Part shown: one piece after another, positions 28,358 to 37,329 of the stretch | Layout of the letters: each line of letters starts with the position of its first letter | Numbering within the stretch: the stretch's first letter is position 1 | Assembly (NCBI GenBank): GCA_951813075.1 | Contig: OX638343.1 | Location: 986,149-1,050,148 of the forward strand | Length of the DNA: 64,000 bases | Source: Arenicellales bacterium | Lineage (GTDB): Bacteria > Pseudomonadota > Gammaproteobacteria > Arenicellales > JAJDZL01 | Direction: 5' to 3' | The notes under the pieces: generated by a model | What the model was told of the DNA's origin: nothing | What the model saw: only the letters and a program-made list of their open reading frames with translations | Databases searched by the model: none | Translations under genes and position numbers: made by a program

Positions 28358-29419
28358 ATGACTAAAGCGAATAGAACAGTCGAAGCGGAATCCGATCTTG
28401 ATTTTCAGGCCAGAATGCTTCAGGAGGTATCCGAAACCTACGCAACAACAATTCCGTTGTTGCCGGAACATCTGCAGGATGTGGTTAGCAATGCCTACTT
28501 GCTGTGCCGGATAGCCGACAGCATTGAAGATGATCGGGATTTGCCTCTACCGGACAAAGAAGAATATCTGAGACAGTTCACTGAGATTGTCGCTGGTGAA
28601 CAGCCACCCGAAGCGTTTGCAAGCAAGCTCGGGGCGACGCTGGGCCCAAGCATCCCGGAAGTCGAGCGCATTCTCGTGTTGAATACCGAACGGGTAATTC
28701 GGATCACTTTGAGCTTCAATGTCCGCCAAAGAAAAGCCTTGGAACGTTGCATCCGCATCATGTCGGAAGGCATGCTCGAATTTCAGCCGTGGCAAAGTAC
28801 ACGCGGCTTGAATGACCTTCCTCATCTTGATCGCTACTGCTATTTTGTTGCAGGTGTCGTGGGCGAAATGCTTGCAGAACTTTTCTGCGCTCATTCCACC
28901 GAAATCGACAAGCGTTGCGCTGAGATGCATACCTGGTCGGTCTTCTACGGAAAGGGATTACAAATGACGAACATCATAAAAGATATCTGGGAAGACCTGC
29001 GTGAGGGAATCTGCTGGCTGCCTCGGGACATGTTCCTTGAATCTGGTTTTGAATTGACTGATCTCTCGTGGGAGAAAGCCAACCCTGGTTTTGTGGACGG
29101 GTTGATCAAACTGATTGCCGTTGCCAAGCAGCACTTGCACAAAGGTCTGGAATTTGCTTTGACTGTTCCAAATTCAGAGACACATATCCGTCGCCACATT
29201 GTGTGGACTCTGGGACTTTCCGCGCTGGCACTGCGTAGAGTATATTTCAGTGATTCATTCTCTCGAGGTCAGGATATCAAACTCTCTAAAACAAGCGTGC
29301 GAATAACCATCGCTGTATTGAATTCAATCGTACGTTCCAACATTGCGTTAAAAGCATTCTTTTATCTGCTTACGCGCCCATTACCCCAAATCGGATCAGT
29401 TCGGCAAGCGGCAAGCTGA
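28358..29419 (+). CDS. Squalene/phytoene-synthase-family protein (copy 2)
   Basis: 353 residues from the ATG; a TTG 14 codons upstream is the alternative start. Paralogue of the preceding gene with the same motif order: ADSIEDD, YCYFVAGVVGEMLAEL and GKGLQMTNIIKDIWEDLREG, followed by WLPRDMF. Both catalytic Asp-rich motifs are intact in each copy, so neither looks decayed. The two may act in succession or as a heterodimer. 48 bases after copy 1. Confidence 0.86.
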   Translation: MTKANRTVEAESDLDFQARMLQEVSETYATTIPLLPEHLQDVVSNAYLLCRIADSIEDDRDLPLPDKEEYLRQFTEIVAGEQPPEAFASKLGATLGPSIPEVERILVLNTERVIRITLSFNVRQRKALERCIRIMSEGMLEFQPWQSTRGLNDLPHLDRYCYFVAGVVGEMLAELFCAHSTEIDKRCAEMHTWSVFYGKGLQMTNIIKDIWEDLREGICWLPRDMFLESGFELTDLSWEKANPGFVDGLIKLIAVAKQHLHKGLEFALTVPNSETHIRRHIVWTLGLSALALRRVYFSDSFSRGQDIKLSKTSVRITIAVLNSIVRSNIALKAFFYLLTRPLPQIGSVRQAAS

Positions 29420-29614
29420 GCATCGCGGCAATTCAACCGTTCTTGACGTGAGTTTAGTGGAGCGTAGGGGCGCCCTACTCCTTGAAATTCTTGAAATTAA
29501 GTTACCAGCAGTTGATTTGAAACCGTAGCCAATTTGGGAACTTAGTTGATTCAATGTGCCGTGTTCAGGTAAAATTCAATTAATTCGGTAAGTTGACTTT
29601 TGGGGGTAGGTGTA

Positions 29615-30532
29615 ATGCAGATAATCTTGGCGCAACCACGCGGCTTTTGTGCGGGCGTTGAGCGTGCAATCGCTGTCGTGGAAACCTTACTCGAAAAGAA
29701 CAAGTCCCCCGTCTACGTTCGCCACGAAATCGTCCACAACAAAAGAGTCGTCGACAATCTCAAAAACAAGGGTGTAGCGTTTGTCGAGGAAGTAGAGCAA
29801 ATCCCTAATGGATCTTTGACAGTTTTCAGCGCGCATGGTGTTTCAAAACAAGTCAAGCAGGATGCAAAGGCTCGTAATCTTGTAACAGTTGACGCAACTT
29901 GTCCTTTAGTCACCAAGGTGCACAGCCAAGGTCAGCGATATGCTGCCAAAGGCTACGAGATCATCATGGTCGGACACGCCGATCACCCTGAAGTCCAAGG
30001 GACAATTGGCCAAATTCCAGGTAAAGTCCATCTGATCAGCGATACTGCTGATGTAAATGACCTTGAGGTAAGCAATCCGGACCGGGTCGCCTTCATTACT
30101 CAAACTACACTGTCAGTCGATGACACCGATGATGTTGTCAAGGCACTCAAGCAAAAATTTCCAAAAATTGTCGGACCTGATATCGACGATATTTGCTATG
30201 CCACTCAAAATCGTCAAAATGCTGTCCGTAAAATGGCCAAAAAGGTTGATCTCGTACTTGTAGTCGGAGCCAGCAATAGCTCAAATTCGAATCGACTCTG
30301 CGAGGTCAGTCGAGCAAATGGCGTGCCCGCGTACCTGGTTCAGTACGCCGATGACTTGAATATGGATTGGCTGACTGACAAGAATGTTATCGGAATCACT
30401 GCCGGTGCTTCGACACCAGAAGAGTTGGTGCAGGAAGTTATAGCTAGAATCGCAGAATATGAAGACACAGAAGTCTCCACCATGGATGGGACAGAGGAGA
30501 ACGTCCACTTCAATCTGCCAAGAATAAGCTAG
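29615..30532 (+). CDS. ispH: 4-hydroxy-3-methylbut-2-enyl diphosphate reductase
   Basis: 305 residues from an ATG with GGTAGGTG upstream; a frame start five codons earlier is rejected. Last step of the MEP isoprenoid pathway, giving IPP and DMAPP. The three Fe-S cysteines are visible: Cys12 (GFCAGVERA), Cys96 (DATCPLVT) and Cys194 (ICYATQNRQ). The catalytic-type segments SAHGVS and ITAGASTPEEL are also present. Sits 195 bases after the two squalene-synthase-like genes, an isoprenoid neighbourhood. Confidence 0.97.
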   Translation: MQIILAQPRGFCAGVERAIAVVETLLEKNKSPVYVRHEIVHNKRVVDNLKNKGVAFVEEVEQIPNGSLTVFSAHGVSKQVKQDAKARNLVTVDATCPLVTKVHSQGQRYAAKGYEIIMVGHADHPEVQGTIGQIPGKVHLISDTADVNDLEVSNPDRVAFITQTTLSVDDTDDVVKALKQKFPKIVGPDIDDICYATQNRQNAVRKMAKKVDLVLVVGASNSSNSNRLCEVSRANGVPAYLVQYADDLNMDWLTDKNVIGITAGASTPEELVQEVIARIAEYEDTEVSTMDGTEENVHFNLPRIS

Positions 30533-31216
30533 TTTGGAATCAGTAAAGATTAGTTCGCGATAGCTTCGTCGGAAACTACCAATGGAATAGAGGTTCCGAA
30601 ACTTTACGTCGAACCCTGATAGCAAACGCGCAATATCGATCTGGTATTTACCGACCGACTCGTCAGTTACATCTTTGTCGGACAGATTGAACTCGATCCG
30701 TTAACGGCGAGGTTTACCCAATTCCTCCATACGATTTGCACCGTTTTATCGGGGTGAGTATTGATTCGGACAAAGAAACTTTGCGGAAAACCCGCAAGTG
30801 ATGCGTAATTTCTTTGGCAACCGTTATGTTCCTCACCGAATAGATTTCGACGAATAAATTCCAGTTTGGCAGAAAAGATTTTTTTGCACACACGAACACC
30901 GTCTTGCTCGGTTGCGTTTCCAGTGCCTTGGTCGAGAACTATACAACTTAGTCTACAAATCGTTCGCCAGAACTGACCGAGTCGCGGCAACTGACTGACA
31001 ACGACGACTCGCTCAGAACAATAGACTTTTTGCCGAAGTTATTTACCGGGAGAATTGGAGCGGTTCGGCGATGGGTGGAGCGTGGCAACGGGAGTCCGTT
31101 TCAAGCACGCCCGGATCAGTAATTTGTTAGCAGCACCTCGCTGAATCGGCTTCACCTAGCGTAAACACGACTATCAAATTACGCGATTTGGAGCACTCAA
31201 ATGAAGATCCAACCAA
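30533..31216. other. Non-coding stretch between ispH and the outer-membrane gene
   Basis: About 680 bases with convergent genes on both sides. A 107-codon minus-strand frame at 30667-30990 has no ribosome site, no family pattern and skewed composition, so I do not call it. I see no tRNA, strong hairpin or repeat. It may be gene debris. Confidence 0.45.
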
Positions 31217-32491
31217 TCAAAAGTTGTAATTCAATCTGATTCTAAAATTGCTGTCTTTTTTGATTGCACTAAAATTTATATCGTTTTCGTCTGCCTTTTC
31301 GACTGAGAAGACCTCCGCTTCCAATGACATACTGTCAGAAATGCGACGCTTGAACTCGGCTGTCATAAATGCCGAGTCGTACTGCAAATCTTCAACGTAA
31401 CCAAACACGAATTCCGTGTCCTGAGTATCATTCAACGCCCAGCGCAAACCCAAAAAGATATCCCGGTTCAATGTTTCGGTGGACCGTTTTCCTCTTGAAT
31501 CATAAATCCATTCACCCAGCGCGATGATGTCCGAATCAGATTCGAAAACCGAGTAGAAAGAATATTCCCCACCGACTATATAAGCGCTGTAATCCTCTTC
31601 GACTGCGTTACAGGGGTTTACGTTGAAGTTACGCGCGCCTTTTCGTCGGATTCCTTCAAACTTCAAAAGTGCCGATTCCAATGTCACTTGAATGTCCAAA
31701 CCAATCTGGCGCATCTGACTGTAGTACTGGTTCAAAGCGGTGGGTTGTGGTGTTTCGCTGCAATCGTTTGGTATTAAAGAGGGTGCTCGACTCGTTCCCG
31801 TGAATCCAGTCACACCGAAATCAACCGAACCTATGCTATGACTGTATCGAGCCGCGAAATCCAAATGACGCTTTTTATCTTTGTGCTCATACTTAACGTT
31901 ACTCCTGTCGACAACCAATGGCCCTCTGAATCTTCCATTCACACCCGGGAAAGTACGTTTTCGGTGGTATGGCAGTAAAAAAAACTCGGTAATTCCCCAG
32001 TCTGCTGACAAGGTTAGGTGAGCCATCGGCTGACCCAGTTTTACTTTGTCAAAGGGATCTTCAACGATATCAGACTGGTTGATGATGTTAACAATATTGG
32101 TCGATTCGGCCACGCCCCAGAAAATTTGATCGATTCCCAGACGTATCTCCCACTCGCCGCTATCGGTTTCGCCATAGGTCAGAAAATATGCCTCGCGCAA
32201 ATCTCCATGTTGTCGATGAGTATCTGCGCTGTCGGAGCGGTAAAACGGCTTGACACTGAAACTAGAACCTGACTCAGTTTCAACGTAGATTTCCGGTTCG
32301 AGAATCACTCCGTGCGGCTGACGGCGCTGGTTTGAGCTGCCACGTTGCCAGAAAAGCTGGCTTTCTACGCCAATTCGTCCCGAATACTCAACAAATACTT
32401 CGGAATCCGCTACTGCACCTGAAGCAGAAATTAAAAAAAACGAAGTCGCAGCAACAAGCGAGTAAACGCCGGCGACGATGCGGGTTGACAT
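31217..32491 (-). CDS. Outer-membrane beta-barrel protein, DUF1302-like
   Basis: 424 residues from an ATG overlapping the stop of the upstream gene (TGATG). Signal peptide (1-29, ending AVA), alternating beta strands through the whole chain and a C-terminal aromatic residue (RIRLNYNF) as in outer-membrane barrels. IRLGIDQIFWGVAESTNIVNII resembles the DUF1302-type proteins that are often found with an RND/MMPL pump and a LolA-like protein. No pump is present here. Function unknown. Confidence 0.82.
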   Translation of the reverse strand: MSTRIVAGVYSLVAATSFFLISASGAVADSEVFVEYSGRIGVESQLFWQRGSSNQRRQPHGVILEPEIYVETESGSSFSVKPFYRSDSADTHRQHGDLREAYFLTYGETDSGEWEIRLGIDQIFWGVAESTNIVNIINQSDIVEDPFDKVKLGQPMAHLTLSADWGITEFFLLPYHRKRTFPGVNGRFRGPLVVDRSNVKYEHKDKKRHLDFAARYSHSIGSVDFGVTGFTGTSRAPSLIPNDCSETPQPTALNQYYSQMRQIGLDIQVTLESALLKFEGIRRKGARNFNVNPCNAVEEDYSAYIVGGEYSFYSVFESDSDIIALGEWIYDSRGKRSTETLNRDIFLGLRWALNDTQDTEFVFGYVEDLQYDSAFMTAEFKRRISDSMSLEAEVFSVEKADENDINFSAIKKDSNFRIRLNYNF

Positions 32492-33318
32492 CAACGCACT
32501 CTTTTCAATCCGGTCTTGGTAAAGTCTCGTTCATTCAATTCAGTTCTAAATTGGTAGTCTGACCAAGTCAATGTAGTGCTTTTGCCGGTCACATGGTTCA
32601 CCATGTCCATGGTGCCCGCTCTCCAATATTGATCGAGGTATTGTTGGAAGTCATCCAAATCCAAAGTCTTGAAATGAACATTCTTACGGTCGAAGAATTC
32701 CACTTTGACGATACGCAGCTCCTCCTTGTCACGCCAAAACAACTGTCGGCGATAACCTGACTTCTTATCGGTAGGCACTTGCTCAACGATGGTGCAAGTC
32801 CACTCGCCACAAGGCTGCTCACCCATATATTTATAGGTATATTTTTCAACTTCCTGGGGAGTCATGTCCTCGTAGGCAAATTCACTGCCCATAAATGAAC
32901 CAGACCTATTTGAAGAGCTTATGCGTTTTACGCGTTTCAGGGCCGGCAGATAAATCCACTGGTTATCCGCTTTTTCCTTAAATGAATGAATAAGAAAAGC
33001 GGTTCCTTTGACATCTCTCGGTTCATCGAAAACAAAGAGGGTTTTGTTGCCATCGCTTTCATCCTCGAGCACTTTGACCCGAAGTTGACGCAGACTTTCC
33101 TGTCCGTGCTTGTTGCGCAAAATCATCTTTTGCTGCGCGCTGAAGTTACCGAAACCCTGATCCCGCTCCCTGCTGTCTTTGGCAATCTGTAATCCGACTT
33201 CCTCTGGTGTCTGTGCGCTTACCGTTAATGGCACCATCACACCAGCACCAATCATGATCAGACTAGCTAGTGAAATGGCAACAAAAGTATTAGTAATCGA
33301 GAGTCGAACATTGATCAT
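32491..33318 (-). CDS. LolA-like outer-membrane lipoprotein-sorting protein
   Basis: 275 residues with a signal peptide (about 1-35). The mature part is the LolA-like half-barrel family: LFVFDEPRDVKGTAFLIHSF, WIYLPALKRVKRISSSNRSGSFMGSEFAYEDM. Such proteins carry lipids or lipoproteins across the periplasm and usually work with an RND transporter and a barrel. Translationally coupled to the barrel gene. The GAGGAAA upstream of the ATG supports the start. The missing pump could be encoded elsewhere. Confidence 0.85.
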   Translation of the reverse strand: MINVRLSITNTFVAISLASLIMIGAGVMVPLTVSAQTPEEVGLQIAKDSRERDQGFGNFSAQQKMILRNKHGQESLRQLRVKVLEDESDGNKTLFVFDEPRDVKGTAFLIHSFKEKADNQWIYLPALKRVKRISSSNRSGSFMGSEFAYEDMTPQEVEKYTYKYMGEQPCGEWTCTIVEQVPTDKKSGYRRQLFWRDKEELRIVKVEFFDRKNVHFKTLDLDDFQQYLDQYWRAGTMDMVNHVTGKSTTLTWSDYQFRTELNERDFTKTGLKRVR

Positions 33319-33852
33319 GATTGATTTCCTCGCAGCGATACCCTGGCTTTGACTTCTATTACCATCGAATACTGAAATCGACGACTTGGCTCGTAGTCGA
33401 ACCTACAATTTCAAAACACTTAAAATTAGCAACTCTTACATTTTATCAAGAAAACGAGGTTGCATCGGTTTTGAATCAGTTACGCATTAGTTCGGCTGAT
33501 AATTTTCTACAATAATATCAACAACAAAGAATTGTCTGGTGAGTTGAATCAGGAGAAGACTTTTGCTCTCGATCAAATCAAACCCAGTGGAATACCATTT
33601 GATACTTGTATCAATTTCGATCTTTTTCGCTCTATAAATTACCGGGAACAACGAAAAAATTCAGGCGTTTGCCCATGTATTTCCCAGTAAATATTGCGCA
33701 TAGTACTCCGAGAATTTCAGGTATTTCTGAATTAGTCCATCAAAATGCGTAAGCAATTCGTAAAATTAGGGACGAATTCAGCGTTGAGGGTCTACACATA
33801 ATTTTTCAACACTTGGTACATCTCCCACAAATCTGCCGAATCGTCCGAATCC
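33319..33852. other. Divergent intergenic region, no gene seen
   Basis: About 530 AT-rich bases between the LolA-like gene (leftward) and the amidotransferase-like gene (rightward); it must hold promoters for both. A 64-codon frame inside it has no supporting features. I see only a weak inverted element near 33711-33731. Confidence 0.45.
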
Positions 33853-34545
33853 ATGAAAACAATCTCGGTACTCCAGAACACTGACGCAGAGCATCTTGGT
33901 TTGGTTGAGGACCACCTGGAGGGGCGTAACATCCGATTTCGATACGTACGACCTGCTCACGACAAAAACTGGGTCAACGCGATGAGTCAACCCAAGGACG
34001 GTTTGGTTATTCTAGGTGCAGCGCCATTTGGCACCGTCAGTTCCCCCATATTACCGTTATTGGACCAACGTGTAAAAATCATCGAGAATAGTCTATCAGA
34101 ACAACTACCTATTCTTGCGTTCGGAACCGGTACCCAACTATTGATGCTTGCCTGCGGAAGCACAGTCGAACCGCGCGAATTGTCTCTTGGCATTGACACA
34201 GCCCAGAAAGTGGATCAAGACGCCCTCAACGGCCACCTCCCGGATGAATACCCGGTCATCACATATATGCGAGACTACCCTGTCATTCCTGATGACGCTC
34301 GCGTACTGTCAGTAACAGCCGATGGCAACCCCGCGCTGTTTGAGCTTTTCGACAATTGTCTCGGGTTTATCGGTCATCCAGGATTGAAAAGTGCGATGAT
34401 CGAAGATTCCATCGTCCAAATGCCAGCGTTCGATGTCGACAATCCTGAGGTGCTGGAAGATATTAGAAAACGGCAATCTGAAATCGAGGAAACACTCGTC
34501 AGCATAATGACAGGTGTAATTCAACTGACAGGTTGGATGCGTTAA
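33853..34545 (+). CDS. Degenerate class I glutamine-amidotransferase-like protein
   Basis: 230 residues with a GATase1 fold. The nucleophile elbow normally G-x-C-x-G-x-Q reads here AFGTGTQLL, with Gly91 where the catalytic Cys should be. The His motif survives (GFIGHPG), but the Glu of HPE is replaced by Gly. So the active site is lost and the protein is likely a binding or regulatory one. It lies 264 bases before the sHdr cluster on the same strand; a separate promoter is likely. I do not know its role. Confidence 0.75.
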   Translation: MKTISVLQNTDAEHLGLVEDHLEGRNIRFRYVRPAHDKNWVNAMSQPKDGLVILGAAPFGTVSSPILPLLDQRVKIIENSLSEQLPILAFGTGTQLLMLACGSTVEPRELSLGIDTAQKVDQDALNGHLPDEYPVITYMRDYPVIPDDARVLSVTADGNPALFELFDNCLGFIGHPGLKSAMIEDSIVQMPAFDVDNPEVLEDIRKRQSEIEETLVSIMTGVIQLTGWMR

Positions 34546-34735
34546 CAGTTTGGCACGTAAAATCGAATTGCTTGAGCCAATCAACTCTTACAAAGATCGA
34601 CTATTTTCGAGACATTCGGAATAAAGATATGCAGGAGAATCAGTGTATATTTGGTACACCAATGTTGCGAGTGTCGACTTTAGCGAATCCAGGTACAAGT
34701 TCGTAAATATTGCAAGGAATATAGCAGATATTTAA

Positions 34736-34757
34736 TATATTAGAATTATCTAATATA
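34736..34757. promoter_or_regulatory. 22-base perfect palindrome upstream of the sHdr cluster
   Basis: Inverted repeat TATATTAGA-ATTA-TCTAATATA, followed by a third half-site, CTAGAATATA. It lies about 55-75 bases before dsrE, where an operator would sit. sHdr clusters elsewhere are controlled by ArsR-type repressors that sense sulfur, but no such regulator gene is in the window. Confidence 0.6.
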
Positions 34758-34809
34758 CTAGAATATACAGGACCGACATTATCACCGACTAAGTCAGAAT
34801 TCGAAACAG

Positions 34810-35190
34810 ATGGCAGAAAAATTAGTAATCATGATGGTCAACTCAGACCCCTCCAACGGCGAAGAAATGGGTGCGCCTATCTTTCAGGCCACGGTTGCAG
34901 CCGCAATGGAGTATGAAGTTGAGGTAATCTGTACGGCAACCGCCGGCAAACTTATGAAAAAAGGAATTGCAGAATCACTTTACGTCAAACCAGGCTCAGA
35001 CAAATCGGTATACGATTTCATCAAGGATGCGCACGATGCCGGGGTCAAGTTTTTCTGCTGCTCACCGAATCTGGACCTCTTTGACATGACTGTTGACGAT
35101 CTCATTCCCGAGTGTGAGGGAATCGTGGGCGGAGCCTATGTAATTGAGCGCGTGATGGAAGAAGAAGAAACCAAAGTCCTCAGTTACTGA
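34810..35190 (+). CDS. DsrE-family sulfur-transfer protein (DsrE3-like)
   Basis: 126 residues, DsrE/F-like fold: LVIMMVNSDPSNGEEMGAPIFQA-type start, GVKFFCCSPNLDLF with a cysteine pair, and a later Cys in IPECEGIVGG. Expected to pass sulfane sulfur between TusA and the sHdr complex in the cytoplasm. First gene of the sHdr cluster; 11 bases before shdrC1. Whether it is subgroup DsrE3A, B or C needs a tree. Confidence 0.87.
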   Translation: MAEKLVIMMVNSDPSNGEEMGAPIFQATVAAAMEYEVEVICTATAGKLMKKGIAESLYVKPGSDKSVYDFIKDAHDAGVKFFCCSPNLDLFDMTVDDLIPECEGIVGGAYVIERVMEEEETKVLSY

Positions 35191-35201
35191 TTACGGTTGA
35201 A

Positions 35202-35930
35202 ATGTCCGCTACTGCAATTACAATCGGTGACCCGCTGACTGAGCACGAAGTCAGCCGCGAAAAACTTGAAGATATCTTTGGTGACATCTGCGAGCATCCG
35301 CTCTACGACCACGAACTGCACGGCTGTCTCAATTGCGGTATCTGTACCGCGACCTGTCCATCTGCTCACTATTTCGACTATTCTCCGAGAGAAATCGTCC
35401 AGTTGCTCTGGACCGAAAATCTTGAAGGCATCTATGATGCCATGCAGGAAAAGATCTGGGCATGCGCACAATGCTATACCTGTGCGGCTCGCTGTCCGTT
35501 TGGTAACTCTCCGGGTGGCTTGGTCAGTATTTTGCGTGAGGTTTCCATCAAGCATGGAATGCAGTCGGCCAAAGACGTTCTTCGACCGTTTTCCCGAGTC
35601 ATGCTAAAACTCATCACGACCGGTAACCAACTCGCACCGAACATGATCACACCTGATCACTTCGCTGACTGGGGTCCCAACATCAGCAAGATTGACGCAC
35701 CTCTGCAGGTATTGCGTAAGGCAGTTCCAATGCCGACCATGCACACCACTGATACCGCATGGGTAGTCAATTTGAAAACATCAATCGAACTATATACCAT
35801 CTGGGAAGAATCTGGCGTTTTAGACCAACTGGAAACCATCGACGAAAATCTGTTTGATGTCATCATCGATATCATGGACGAAAAGCGCGAGGAGTACGAG
35901 GACTGGCTGGATGAACAGGATGACGACTAA
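35202..35930 (+). CDS. shdrC1: sHdr complex subunit C1 (two-cluster ferredoxin)
   Basis: 242 residues. Two CxxCxxC-type 4Fe-4S motifs: CLNCGICTATCP and CAQCYTCAARCP. Electron-transfer subunit of the sulfur-oxidising heterodisulfide-reductase-like complex. The acidic C-terminal tail (EEYEDWLDEQDDD) is notable. Gene order with B1, A, hyp, C2 and B2 identifies the sHdr type I version rather than methanogen Hdr. Confidence 0.92.
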   Translation: MSATAITIGDPLTEHEVSREKLEDIFGDICEHPLYDHELHGCLNCGICTATCPSAHYFDYSPREIVQLLWTENLEGIYDAMQEKIWACAQCYTCAARCPFGNSPGGLVSILREVSIKHGMQSAKDVLRPFSRVMLKLITTGNQLAPNMITPDHFADWGPNISKIDAPLQVLRKAVPMPTMHTTDTAWVVNLKTSIELYTIWEESGVLDQLETIDENLFDVIIDIMDEKREEYEDWLDEQDDD

Positions 35931-35967
35931 TTTGACAGCATTGAATACAGAATAGAGGAGATCGGAA

Positions 35968-37329
35968 ATGAGCGTGACAGTTCCATTTGGAAATCAAAAC
36001 TCTGAACAGAGATTCACCGGACATGGAGCGGAGTGGAAGGATTCGAATCTCGATCAGCAGCAAGCGCAAGCGGCCACACAATGGGTGGAAGCCAAAATCG
36101 ACAAACGCGCCTTGCTCACATCCCGCAAACAGGTTGAAGATGTCCGTGACATCATGTGGCAGCTGGAAAAAGATGGAGAAATCGTGGTACATCGGGTGAA
36201 TGATGGACACAAGCCAGTGATGACAAAGACACTCTACGGTTGGGATAAGAAAATTCCAACCGATCGGCTCTGGCATCACAAATCATGCGGACAATGCGGC
36301 AATATCCCCGGCTATCCCACATCGTTGCTATGGCTCATGAACGAGCTTGGAACAACCTACCTGGATGAAACCGACCAGACATCTTGTACCGCCTGGAACT
36401 ACCATGGGTCGGGAATCGGAAACGTCGTTTCCTTGGCTGCTGTATTCTTGAGAAACTTCCATCAGGCGTATGTCGCATCTCGTGCGGAAGGGCTGGACAA
36501 TGCACATTACTTTCCCTTGGTGCACTGCGGGACATCGTTCGGGAACTACAAGGAAATGAGGCAGTTTTTGCTTCAATCCGCTGAACTGCGCGAACAGGTC
36601 AAGAAGATTCTTGCCAAAATCGGACGATTGGTCGATGGCAAGATCCTGATCCCGGAAGAGATCGTGCACTATTCGGAGTGGTTGCATGTGATGCGGCATC
36701 AGATTAGCGAGAGACAGATCATTGACGCCTCCGAAATTCGTGCGGTAATCCACCCGGCATGTCACGTATACAAGATGGTTCCGGAAGATGTCATCTACGA
36801 TGATGACGTACTTGATGGAAATCGCGTAGCGGTTTCTACAGGGCTGGTACAAGCGATGGGGGCAAATGTCATCGATTATTCAACCTGGTACGACTGTTGC
36901 GGTTTCGGTTTCCGTCACATCATTTCGGAGCGGGAATTTACTCGTTCATTCGCAATCGACCGGAAAATAAAAGTTGCCGTTGAAGAAGCCCGGGCTGACG
37001 TGATGGTGGGGCACGATACAGGGTGCATCACGACTCTAGACAAGAATCAGTGGATCGGCAAAGCAGTTGGCAAACACTACGAAATGCCAATTTTGGCGGA
37101 CTGCCAACTGGCGGCCGTGCTCTGCGGCGCTCATCCTTACAAAATCGCCCAATTGCATTGGCATGCTTCAGCATTCGAGCCTTTGCTGGAAAAACTTGGT
37201 ATTGATTGGGAGTTGGCTAAAACTCAATTTGAGAACTATCTCGTAGATGTAGAAGCTGGCAATTTCGAAACGCTGTACGATCCCCGACGAGCTATTACTT
37301 CCGGTCCTGGTTTCGAGGCACACGCGTGA
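35968..37329 (+). CDS. shdrB1: sHdr complex subunit B1 (CCG domain)
   Basis: 453 residues. CCG-type cluster residues appear at HKSCGQCGNI, IHPACHVYK, WYDCCGFGFRH and HDTGCITT. Non-cubane 4Fe-4S site of the disulfide-handling subunit. An AGAGGAG ribosome site precedes the ATG. Its stop overlaps the GTG start of shdrA (GTGA). Confidence 0.91.
   Translation: MSVTVPFGNQNSEQRFTGHGAEWKDSNLDQQQAQAATQWVEAKIDKRALLTSRKQVEDVRDIMWQLEKDGEIVVHRVNDGHKPVMTKTLYGWDKKIPTDRLWHHKSCGQCGNIPGYPTSLLWLMNELGTTYLDETDQTSCTAWNYHGSGIGNVVSLAAVFLRNFHQAYVASRAEGLDNAHYFPLVHCGTSFGNYKEMRQFLLQSAELREQVKKILAKIGRLVDGKILIPEEIVHYSEWLHVMRHQISERQIIDASEIRAVIHPACHVYKMVPEDVIYDDDVLDGNRVAVSTGLVQAMGANVIDYSTWYDCCGFGFRHIISEREFTRSFAIDRKIKVAVEEARADVMVGHDTGCITTLDKNQWIGKAVGKHYEMPILADCQLAAVLCGAHPYKIAQLHWHASAFEPLLEKLGIDWELAKTQFENYLVDVEAGNFETLYDPRRAITSGPGFEAHA

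Noticed and set aside
30667..30990. 107-codon minus-strand frame
   Set aside because: No ribosome site, no domain pattern, no linked gene.
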